From Siphonobacter sp. SORGH_AS_0500 (GTDB taxonomy: Bacteria; Bacteroidota; Bacteroidia; Cytophagales; Spirosomataceae): a stretch of DNA of 64,000 nt. The notes under the pieces were generated by a model. The model was not told where the DNA came from. It did not search any database and worked only from the letters and a program-made list of their open reading frames with translations. The translations under genes and the position numbers were made by a program. The stretch covers positions 124,001 to 188,000 of the forward strand of contig NZ_NHPP01000007.1 of assembly GCF_002838835.1 (NCBI RefSeq). Reading direction: 5' to 3'. Shown piece by piece: positions 53,408-61,830 of this stretch; position 1 is the stretch's first letter; each line of letters starts with the position of its first letter.

Positions 53408-54355
53408 ATGAAAGCATTTATTTTACAAGAGGCAGGAAGTGTGGATAAACTTATGGCCTCAGAAGTTGAAACTCCTATTATCAAAAGCGACGAGGTTTTG
53501 GTAAAAGTAGTAGCAATTAGTATAAATCCTGTAGATGTAAAGGCAAGAGCTAACGAAGGTATTTTAGATTGGATTTTTGGAAAAAACAGACCCGTTATCT
53601 TAGGTTGGGATATTTCTGGTATCATTAGTGAAACAGGAATTAATGTGAAAAATTTCAAACCGGGAGATGAAGTTTTTGGAATGGTGAATTTTTTCGGAAA
53701 CGGTAAAGCCTATGCCGAATATGTGGCTTCGCCAGCAACTCATTTGACGTTGAAACCCGGTAATGTAACCCATCAACAAGCGGTAGCTACTTCAATGGTT
53801 GCTTCCACCGCTTATCAGGCCTTGGTAGACGTTGCCCAAGTAAGAAAAGGCGATAACGTATTGATTCACGGAGCTTCGGGAGGTGTAGGGCATTTAGCTG
53901 TGCAAATTGCCAAACATCTTGGAGCTTATGTTATCGCAACTTCGTCTGCCAAGAACAAAGAATTTTTACTCAATATGGGTGCAGATAAGCATATCGATTA
54001 TACCCAAGAAAAGATTGAAGAAGTAGTAAAAGATGTCGATATTATTCTTGATACTGTAGGCGGAGAAACGTTGATGAACTCGATACATAGTATCAAAGAC
54101 AGCGGTGTTATAGTTACTTTGCCTTCGCCTGAAATACCCCAGGAATTACTTGAAGAAGCATCAAAAAAAGGAGTAAAACTTATTTTTCACATGGTAGAAT
54201 CTCGAAAAGACACCATGGATGCAATCGCTTCCCTTCTAAAAAAGGGTGTAGTAAAGCCTCATATTTACAAAACTTTTTCGTTTGAAGAAATAAGAGAAGC
54301 TCATTTGGAAGTAGAAACAAACCGGGTAGTTGGAAAAGTGGTGGTAACTATTTAA
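53408..54355 (+). CDS. NADP-dependent MDR oxidoreductase (quinone reductase-like)
   Basis: This 315-residue MDR protein has the GroES-like half (VAISINPVDVKARANEG, GWDISGII) and a Rossmann half with HGASGGVGHLAVQIAKHLGA (about 151-170), without zinc-binding cysteines. It likely reduces quinones or enones with NADPH. It is controlled by the divergent HxlR gene. A strong terminator follows at 54421. Confidence 0.9.
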   Translation: MKAFILQEAGSVDKLMASEVETPIIKSDEVLVKVVAISINPVDVKARANEGILDWIFGKNRPVILGWDISGIISETGINVKNFKPGDEVFGMVNFFGNGKAYAEYVASPATHLTLKPGNVTHQQAVATSMVASTAYQALVDVAQVRKGDNVLIHGASGGVGHLAVQIAKHLGAYVIATSSAKNKEFLLNMGADKHIDYTQEKIEEVVKDVDIILDTVGGETLMNSIHSIKDSGVIVTLPSPEIPQELLEEASKKGVKLIFHMVESRKDTMDAIASLLKKGVVKPHIYKTFSFEEIREAHLEVETNRVVGKVVVTI

Positions 54356-54779
54356 AAGTAAGAGCAAATAGCCTTTTTATACCAATGATTTATTTTCTAT
54401 TATGGTGATTTAAAATTGAAAAGGTTTTACCTATTATTTATGTTGAAAAATAGTAGGTAAAACCTTTTTTTAACTTATAAAAAAGAGTTAATACATTTTG
54501 AATTATTAATCCCTATCAAATAAAAACAGTAATTCAGTTTTCTAAACAAAAGTAACTTTCAATGAATCCTATTAATGTGTTTTTTTGATCTCTTCTTCGG
54601 AGAAATTTACTGCCTTGCCTAGTGGAAAAAATTGTTAAGCTCAATTGCCGGATTTTTACCTCTTTGCTACGCACGCAGCTCTGCTCAAACTTTACAGTAA
54701 CAGTTCTGGTGCCCTCAAAATGACTAATAGCCTCGTTTGGTAAATGGGCCTGGGTATCGATTTGCCATAGCTATTTTAT
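54356..54779. other. Intergenic region with terminator and no gene
   Basis: A strong terminator lies at 54421-54471; the rest (to 54779) is AT-rich and holds no gene-like frame or repeat that I can see. Confidence 0.6.
54421..54471 (+). terminator. Rho-independent terminator after the MDR gene
   Basis: aaggttttacctatta (54421-54436) pairs with tagtaggtaaaacctt (54451-54466) with little mismatch, followed by TTTTT. Confidence 0.85.
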
Positions 54780-55448
54780 CTACTTCTTTCTAGTTAGCCA
54801 GCCCATGTAAATGGATGACTGAAAAAAGCGGAGGGGCGGTTCAAAGCCTGCTTCCTGACATAAGGCCGAGAGCCGTTCTTCTGAAACGGCATGCAGTTCC
54901 TTTTCTATTCGGTTCAGACGACTGCTGACTTGTTCCTGCTCTAAACCGTCTGGCAAGAGAAGCCGGAGAACCTGTAGATTTTGTTTGATCTGGTTTCTGT
55001 CGCCCGTAATGTCCAGCAATACGAAGGGTGCTCCCGAAACCAATCGATCCGCAATGTCTTTCAGCAGATTTAGTTTATTACCATTGTCGTCCAGAAAATG
55101 TAAAACCAGCAAAAGCGTGGCCGCATCGTATTTCTTGTCGGTGGGAAGATCAGAAACCAAACCTTCCCGTAACGTTACGTTGTCGTAGGTTTGAAGTTTT
55201 TCGCTGGCTTGTTTGATCATGTCCGGCGAGGGGTCAACGCCAGTTAGGTTCCAGCGTTTGGGTGCCTTGACAAATTTTTCGATCTCGTTCCCCGTTCCGC
55301 AACCAACCACCAATAAGTCGCTGCCCTTTGTTTCGCTGAGTAGTTTGGGCAAACGCTCCAGGAAATAAGTATAGTTGGGTATCCAGGTTTCTACAAACTG
55401 GTTATAGCCTGTTGCTCTTTCGTTTTCAAATAGTTCTACGGTGTTCAT
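54780..55448 (-). CDS. Class I SAM-dependent methyltransferase
   Basis: This 222-residue protein has the Rossmann-like SAM-binding motif LLVVGCGTGNEIEKF (about 44-58), the acidic end of the second strand in LTGVDPSPDMIKQA (about 70-83) and YDAATLLLVLHFLDD (about 107-121). The substrate is unknown; it resembles the ubiquinone/menaquinone methyltransferase-like small enzymes. It is in the same direction as the GyrI-like gene upstream, 66 bases away. Confidence 0.88.
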   Translation of the reverse strand: MNTVELFENERATGYNQFVETWIPNYTYFLERLPKLLSETKGSDLLVVGCGTGNEIEKFVKAPKRWNLTGVDPSPDMIKQASEKLQTYDNVTLREGLVSDLPTDKKYDAATLLLVLHFLDDNGNKLNLLKDIADRLVSGAPFVLLDITGDRNQIKQNLQVLRLLLPDGLEQEQVSSRLNRIEKELHAVSEERLSALCQEAGFEPPLRFFQSSIYMGWLTRKK

Positions 55449-55514
55449 TCGGTCTTCTATTGGTGGAGTGTATCTGCCGCTTTAAGAGGGACTTTGCCTG
55501 ACATAGAATACGTG

Positions 55515-56003
55515 CTAGTAGCCAGTGCTCTTCGGACTGATGGGTATCCAGATTTCTTCTTCTGATGCCGGGTCGTTATTGTCGTATTTCTCGCCTAAAA
55601 TTTCAAAATGTGGCCTGTTGTCCAAAACGTAGTCCGAATTTGGTAACCACACTCCAAGAATGTATTGAAAAATGGAATTATCTGTACTTAAACCTTTGTA
55701 ATCAAAAACCGCGTAAAGCCCGCTTGGCAAAACATAAGTTTCCATTTCGTTGGGCACATGGTCAAAGTCCGACACTTCAATAGTTGCCCACCTTTCAAAT
55801 TCATTAGTTGGTTTAAAATTCTCAAAATGGGTCGGCTGATAAACAACCAATGAAATGAGATCTTCTGTCAGGTGGTTGGTTATCTCCTTTCGTCTTGGCG
55901 TAAAGCTTTTCCAAAGTTCGCCAACTTTATAGTTGGCAAAGCTCATAGTCAATCGTTTTCCGACTAATTTCTTTTCATTTGATGTTTCTATTCTTGGTGT
56001 CAT
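55515..56003 (-). CDS. GyrI-like/AraC effector-binding domain protein
   Basis: This 162-residue protein consists of a single GyrI-like small-molecule-binding domain: LVGKRLTMSFANYKVGELWKSF at the N-terminus, then YVLPSGLYAVFDYKG and FQYILGVWLPNSDYVLDNRPHFEILGEKY, the usual end of these domains. There is no DNA-binding part. Stand-alone members can bind or hydrolyse hydrophobic toxic compounds (cyclopropanoid cyclopropyl hydrolase-like). Role unknown. Confidence 0.85.
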   Translation of the reverse strand: MTPRIETSNEKKLVGKRLTMSFANYKVGELWKSFTPRRKEITNHLTEDLISLVVYQPTHFENFKPTNEFERWATIEVSDFDHVPNEMETYVLPSGLYAVFDYKGLSTDNSIFQYILGVWLPNSDYVLDNRPHFEILGEKYDNNDPASEEEIWIPISPKSTGY

Positions 56004-56277
56004 TTTTCTTTATCAATACCATTATCTAGCTAAACGTCCCGAAGTACCCAAAATTGAAAATTTTGCTTTTGCAATTCGGTTGGTTTCAAAGTCAATAGAA
56101 TAGTTATAAGAAGTCTGAAAGTAAGATTTTCAAGTATGGTGTGGACAAGAACGGCTTGTATGATGTATAACTGTCCAATACAGTACTTATTAGGTCATCG
56201 CTTAAAGGTAATGGTGCCGTCAGAAAATGCCAAAGCCTATCGCAGATCGTCGAACGCCACGGACGATATCGCACTTA

Positions 56278-57654
56278 TCAGCTACTAATCTCAGAAACCA
56301 TTACCCGATCTTTCCCCGCCCTCAACTCTTTAAAACTCTTCAATAGTATCCCCAACGTCATCAAAATAACCACAACATCGATCAGGGTGCTGCCCCAGTA
56401 GATGGCCCGGACGCCGAAAAAGCGGGGGAAGAAAAGCATCACGGGTAGGTAAAAAATCACCTGCCGGAGTAGGGCGATCAGCGAGGTCTGTTTGGCTTTT
56501 TCGATGGAAGGCAACGTAACCAGAACCATGAACACGATGGGAAGGAAAGGCAGCACCGCCAGATACACCCGAAAATCGGTCAGTTGCTGCGTCGAAACGG
56601 CAATACCGGGCAGAATACTGTGGATGGTCGATAAGGGAAATAGCGTCATAAAAAGCCAGACGGGGACAATCAACCCGGCACCGCAGGCGGTAAATAGCCA
56701 GTACGAACGCCTTACCCGATCATAACGACCGGCTCCGTAGTTCATGCCCACCACGGGTTGGAGGGCCCGCATCAGGCCAATCATGGGCGTCATCAGAAAC
56801 AGCAGAATACGGTTGCAGGCGGTGTAGAAAGGCAAGTCGGCGTCGGTACCGTAGTGGGTGATGGCGTGTAGAACGACTATGCTTTGAATAACCGTCATCA
56901 GCGTCAGGATCATGCCCGGCAGGCCCGATTTGAGAATGGACCCGAGCAGGTCTTTCGGCAGCCGTAGCGTTTTCCAGTCGGAGGCAAACGAAGCCCGTCC
57001 CGTCGCGAAGTACCAGAGCCCCACCAGCGAGTAGACCAGCATACCCGTGTTGGTGGCCCAGGCGGCCCCGTCTACGCCCCAGCCGAACGTCTGGATGAAA
57101 ATGGGTTTCAGAGCTACGTCGACGATCAGACCTACGGCAATCATCCAGGCGGCTGTTTTCATTTTCCCTTCGCCCCGCACCATCATGTTCAGGGCCAGCC
57201 CGTGAATCCAGAAAAACGATCCGAGAATCGTTACCCGAAAATAACTGGTGCCATACCCCAGCACGGCCCCGCGGGCTCCCAAGGCCCGCACCAGCGGTTC
57301 GGCCAACCCATACAAGGGCAAACAAACCACCACGGCCAGCAACAGGCAAAGCAGGTTGACCGTTCCCAGTAGTTGGCTCAGCCTGGCTTTTTCGTTGGCT
57401 CCCAGCCAGATACTGAGTACGGTGCCCGCTCCCGTACCGACCAGACTACCCAGCCCCAGCGTAATTTGCGACAGAGGGTAAGCCATGCCGACGCCAGCCA
57501 GAGCGTCCTGATTCATCAATTGGCCGACAAAAACGCCGTCCAGAAAACTGTTCAGTCCGTATAAAACCATCGCCAGTACGGCAGGCCACGCCAATTGCCA
57601 CAGTACGGTGGTTAATGCTCCGTTCAGGATCAGTTGCTTCTCTTTTTCAATCAT
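56278..57654 (-). CDS. MATE-family efflux transporter
   Basis: This 458-residue protein has 12 predicted helices and the two-lobed MATE pattern (LAWPAVLAMVLYGLNSFLDGVFVGQL near the start; the second lobe begins near SGLPGMILTLMTVIQSIVV). It exports organic cations, drugs or siderophores in exchange for Na+ or H+. It begins 9 bases after the stop of the ABC permease/M1-like gene and is the last gene of the TonB-ABC-MATE operon, so it may export a metabolite used by the same system. Confidence 0.9.
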   Translation of the reverse strand: MIEKEKQLILNGALTTVLWQLAWPAVLAMVLYGLNSFLDGVFVGQLMNQDALAGVGMAYPLSQITLGLGSLVGTGAGTVLSIWLGANEKARLSQLLGTVNLLCLLLAVVVCLPLYGLAEPLVRALGARGAVLGYGTSYFRVTILGSFFWIHGLALNMMVRGEGKMKTAAWMIAVGLIVDVALKPIFIQTFGWGVDGAAWATNTGMLVYSLVGLWYFATGRASFASDWKTLRLPKDLLGSILKSGLPGMILTLMTVIQSIVVLHAITHYGTDADLPFYTACNRILLFLMTPMIGLMRALQPVVGMNYGAGRYDRVRRSYWLFTACGAGLIVPVWLFMTLFPLSTIHSILPGIAVSTQQLTDFRVYLAVLPFLPIVFMVLVTLPSIEKAKQTSLIALLRQVIFYLPVMLFFPRFFGVRAIYWGSTLIDVVVILMTLGILLKSFKELRAGKDRVMVSEISS

Positions 57655-57663
57655 GGATAAGGC

Positions 57664-60600
57664 TTATTTTTCTTCGAAAAGTCTGGTTAATAAGGCCCGA
57701 TTGCCCACGGAGGCCCGGAGCTGGTCATAAAACACCGTGGCTGGAATCGGCTTTGGCGACAGCCTGGCCTGTTGCAAAAACTGACCGATGAGTCGATTCA
57801 GTCGGGGTTTGCCCACCGTTTTACTCAACTCATACAAGGCAGCTCCTCCCTTTTCATTGAATACGTAGTCGGCCTCTTCGTCGCATTGTAGCAACGAGGG
57901 TTCTTCGTTCGTCTCCTTCGCCCGACCTTTCAGGTATTGATCGCGGCTTTTGGTCAGATGGTGCTGAACCGCTTCGGAACCGTGTGTTTGCTCAAGCTGA
58001 CACAGGGCCAGATAGTACGGAATGGATCGAGTAATGAATGGATAGCCCTGCGTTCGGCTGACGTTGGCCTGCTGCATAAACTGCTGGGCGATGAGTCGCG
58101 TAACGATAAAGTGCAGGTAATCCAGATCACTGGGTGAACGTACGTCGCAATCCAGCCGTGATTTTCGGGTAACACTAGTACGTTGTCCTCGGCAAACAGT
58201 TCTTCATCGTAACGGGGGCGTTCGGCGATCCGTAGCGTCGTGTAGGGATAAGGCCCCAGCCACCGACTCAACGTATCGAGGGCTTGTCGGGCGGTTGTTA
58301 GCAGATGGCTGGTATTATAGGGGTGCCCCGGATGGTAATACAACTCAATGGCAACGGGCTTGCCAGCTATCCGATCCGTTGCTTTTTTGACGGCATAGCG
58401 AGCCGATAGCAGATGAAAAGAGAAGGCGGTCGGCTGCTCCGACCGAAACCGGTAGTAGCGTCGCCCTTGTTGTTGCCATTCCTTTTCCAGTTTTCCCGGA
58501 GCCACAATCCGTTGGCCGTCAGTCGTGCTGATGGTCAGGATGTAGTCGGGACGTAACGCCTGCGTCGAGGCAAAAAGCTGCTGCGAAGCCCGTTGGTCGG
58601 TTGGGGCGGGTAGTCGATGGGTCAGTTTAGCCAAGCCGTAATCGGGGCGATACTGGTTTTCCTTGAGTTCGCGACGCGGATCGTAGCCAAAATAAGGCAG
58701 GATGCCGGAGGGCAGAAAACTACCGTTGAAGGTTAGCTCCGGTTGCGGATCGCCGTTGGTGTAGCCCGTATGCTGCAAGGTACCGACGGCCGTAACAATC
58801 AGAGAGTCATTGGGCAAAAGAGGCCGAGGCAGTCGGTATAGGGCATGACGTAGCGTTGTATCCTGACGAAGCAAAGAAAGTGGCTTGCCGTTGACCGACA
58901 GGCTGCGAAGTGCCGAAAAATCCATCCATTCCACATGAAGGGTATCCATCGGCAGTAAGGTGCGGTTCTGCACATGAAGCTGCGTGGTGTAGCTTACGTT
59001 TCGCTCGGCAGGGTAAAAATCAAGTTGAAGGTTGAAACGGGAAATAGTGGGTTGTGGGCTGTAACGATATGAACTATACGTCTTTTCATACAGGGCCGCT
59101 TCGGTTCGGGCTTCTTCGTTTGTTTGAAAATGATTGTCAACGTTTACGGCCTGGTAAATGCGTTGGCCGCAGAATCCAAAGCCAAGCAACCCACCCACAA
59201 AAAGAACCAGCGTAACCGGACTGACTTGTTTTTTGAGATGGGCCAGCCGTTTGCCCAGGGGCGTCAGTGTACCGCGTTGCCAGAGCCAGAGTCCGACCAG
59301 GCACAGACTTACCGCCAGCGAAAACCAGTACAGCATATACCAGCCGTGAGCCAGGGTAAACAGGCCGTTCCCGTTCATGTCGGTGTTCATTTTCGTGCCC
59401 GGCGAAAACATGAAGTTCAACCGGTTCTGCTCGATGACATCGGTTTCGTGCAGAATGAGGCTAAAGAGCAGGAACAGAATGGTAATCCAGTGGGTCGCGT
59501 ACCGATTGGCCGTTAATCCAGCCACAAACACGGTTAGTAAAATGTAGAGGACATATTTCGGTAACCAACGGATGAACAGGTCTTCGCCATACACCATCCA
59601 GTCGAAATCGTAATAGCCTTTGGCCGCCTGTACGCCCACCCCGAACAAGGTAAAGCTGACCAGAATCAGGAAGCTACGCCCGTCATGGCTCCGATCTTCG
59701 AGAGTAGACTCACCCACGTAGGTACGGGTAAGGCGTCGCCAATCTGCCAGAATCCGGTGCTACTGTTCTTAAATAATAGTTCGGTCGTATTGACAATCAG
59801 GAACATCAGGATGTAAAACGCCATCGGCAAGGTAACCGACGTGATCTCGACCGTTACGGGGAGCGTTGGGGCGGCTGAGTAATACTGTTGCTGCCAGACG
59901 GCGGTGTAGCCGACGTACATCACCAGGAGAAGGGTGAGAAAAATTCGGAAGCCCAGCGGTCGAACGGTGGTTTTGAACTCCAGCCAGGCCAGCGAAAACA
60001 CCTTGTTCCAATCCGAAGCGGGCGAAAAATGCTGGCGGGTTTTCGGGTGGGCAAGTCAGTCCGTACGGCAACCATTGGGCGATGGTTGTCGGGGTTAGTT
60101 TTGCTGACCGGTTCGGTTCGGGAGATAAAGGATCGGAATGAAAACCGTCGCCACGCCAGCCCCAACGCCAGCATCCCAAGGGTTATCCAGATCACACGGT
60201 TCCAAAGCAGAAGTCCCGCGAAATCAGGGCTAAAGCTGTTTTTCTCGGCGGGTGATAAATGCTCCAACTGGCTGTGCAGGACCGAAAATGCCGTTGGGTC
60301 GAGCAGCACCGTTTGCGGATTACTGTCGAAGGTCGTTTCGCCGAAAATCATCAATAACAACGTCAGCAGGGCCACCATGTAAGCCAGCTTCGGATTGCGG
60401 AACAGCACCGAAATACCAAAGCAAAGGGTATAAATGATAAAAACGTTCGGCAGGAAAATTAGCAGAATACCCCGCAGAAAAGCACCCCACGCCACCGGAC
60501 CCAGATTATCTATGGGGAGGTAATTATACAGCATGATGCCTAACAGGTAGCCGCCATACAACAGCAGTAACACCACCAGCGACCCCAGATAACGGGCCGC

Positions 60601-60900
60601 AAAAAAGGTATTTTCCGTGGCCCGCGTGGTGTAGAGAAACGAAGCAGTTTTGTATTCCAGATCTTTTCCCAAAACCAGACTTCCGAAAATTCCCGCCACA
60701 ATGAATCCCAGGTAACCCATCCCCGCCAGCACCGTATACACGATGGCCGGAGCGTTGGCAAAGGTGCGGTCGGCACTGTAAAACGCACCGGAATGGTGCA
60801 TGTAATACACGCCCTGAGCCATCATCAAAAACAGAAATACCCAGGTAAATACCTTTTTGAGGTGCTGCCGGACTTCGAAGCGATAAATCGTGCTGAACAT
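57664..60900 (-). pseudogene. ABC-2 permease fused to an M1-peptidase-like domain, broken by three frame changes
   Basis: Three partly overlapping frames (60900-59920, 60001-59666, 59717-57954) and a fourth (58077-57664) form one protein of about 1079 residues. The breaks are at 60025-60029 (an A-run; one base missing), 59671-59672 (one base missing) and 58138-58145 (one, or four, bases missing within an acgtacgt stretch). The N-terminal half is an ABC-2 permease with two helix sets; the C-terminal half resembles M1 peptidases (FNLQLDFYPAERNVSY, LGPYPYTTLRIAE, LPENHGW). The zinc motif HExxH is not present: the matching place reads VTRLIAQQF. So even the repaired protein would be a non-catalytic M1-like domain. 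It starts 3 bases after the ABC ATPase stop. Confidence 0.85.
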
Positions 60901-60903
60901 GGC

Positions 60904-61788
60904 TTAAACGGGTTGCGGGGTGGTTTGCGACAGTCGTTTGAAGTAGGCGTCTTCGAGCGTAGGTATTTTTCGCCAGAAACCGGGGTCGGGCATGGTTTCC
61001 TGATAGACTGTAATGATCAGTTTACCCGCGTGAAAGCGATTCGAAATCACCTCGAACTGTTGCTGATACTGCCCCAGCAGGTGTTTGTCGATCTGTTTTT
61101 CCCATAGGCAGCCGTCCAGTGCCGTTTCAATATCGGTTGGTTTACCGGCCTGCAACACCGTTCCGTTGCCAATGATTGCCATGTCGTTGCAGAGCGTGCT
61201 GACGTCTTCTACAATGTGCGTCGATAGAATAACGATGGTGTTTTCGCCAATTTCGCTGAGCAGATTATAGAAGCGGTTGCGTTCGAGCGGGTCGAGGCCT
61301 GCCGTCGGCTCATCGACAATCACGATGCGGGGTTCGCCGAGCAAGGCCTGAGCAATGCCAAACCGCTGTTTCATCCCGCCCGAATAGGTGCTGAGCTTTT
61401 TGTGCCGCACTTCGTACAGATTCACCCGATGCAGCAGCGTTTCAACCGATTCTTTCTTCTCGGCTGCGTGGGTAATGCCTTTCATTTCGGCGATGTAGAG
61501 CAGCATTTCCTCCGCCGATACATTGGGATAGACGCCAAAATCCTGCGGCAGATAACCGAGTACTTTTCGCATTTCGGCGGGTTGATTCAGTACGTCAATA
61601 TCATCCAGAAAGATGCTGCCCGTGTCGGCGTCCTGCAACGTAGCGATGGTCCGCATAAGGGTCGATTTACCCGCTCCGTTCTGCCCCAGCAGGCCAAACA
61701 TGCCGTTTTGAATGGTCAGGGTAATATGCTTAAGAGCCTGTTTCCCATTGGGATAGGTCTTGGAAAGATTCGTGATCCGTAATTCCAT
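60904..61788 (-). CDS. ABC transporter ATP-binding protein
   Basis: From the ATG at 61788 (MELRITNLSKTYPNGKQAL) this is a 294-residue ABC ATPase: Walker A GQNGAGKST (about 34-42), signature YSGGMKQR (about 132-139), Walker B RIVIVDEPTAGLDP (about 150-163) and H-loop STH. The C-terminal 80 residues form a regulatory tail. It energises the ABC-2 permease/M1-like protein encoded right after it. The open frame extends 13 codons upstream to a TTG, but the ATG fits the family start. Confidence 0.9.
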   Translation of the reverse strand: MELRITNLSKTYPNGKQALKHITLTIQNGMFGLLGQNGAGKSTLMRTIATLQDADTGSIFLDDIDVLNQPAEMRKVLGYLPQDFGVYPNVSAEEMLLYIAEMKGITHAAEKKESVETLLHRVNLYEVRHKKLSTYSGGMKQRFGIAQALLGEPRIVIVDEPTAGLDPLERNRFYNLLSEIGENTIVILSTHIVEDVSTLCNDMAIIGNGTVLQAGKPTDIETALDGCLWEKQIDKHLLGQYQQQFEVISNRFHAGKLIITVYQETMPDPGFWRKIPTLEDAYFKRLSQTTPQPV

Positions 61789-61804
61789 AATGATTTTTCT
61801 TTTT

Positions 61805-61819
61805 GACAGCCCGGCTGTC
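61805..61819. repeat. Small hairpin in the gap before the ABC ATPase gene
   Basis: gacagcc-cgg-ctgtc forms a 6-base GC-containing stem between the receptor and ABC genes. There is no T-run in the sense of transcription, so it is likely an attenuating or mRNA-processing hairpin rather than a terminator. Confidence 0.35.
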
Positions 61820-61830
61820 GAAAACAACGT

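Noticed and set aside
56720-57349. 209-residue minus-strand frame inside the MATE gene
   Set aside because: Arg/Gly-rich product of the wrong frame; the MATE frame has normal helices.
59124-59516. 130-residue plus-strand frame opposite the ABC permease/M1 gene
   Set aside because: Antisense shadow; the minus strand has clear membrane helices and family motifs there.
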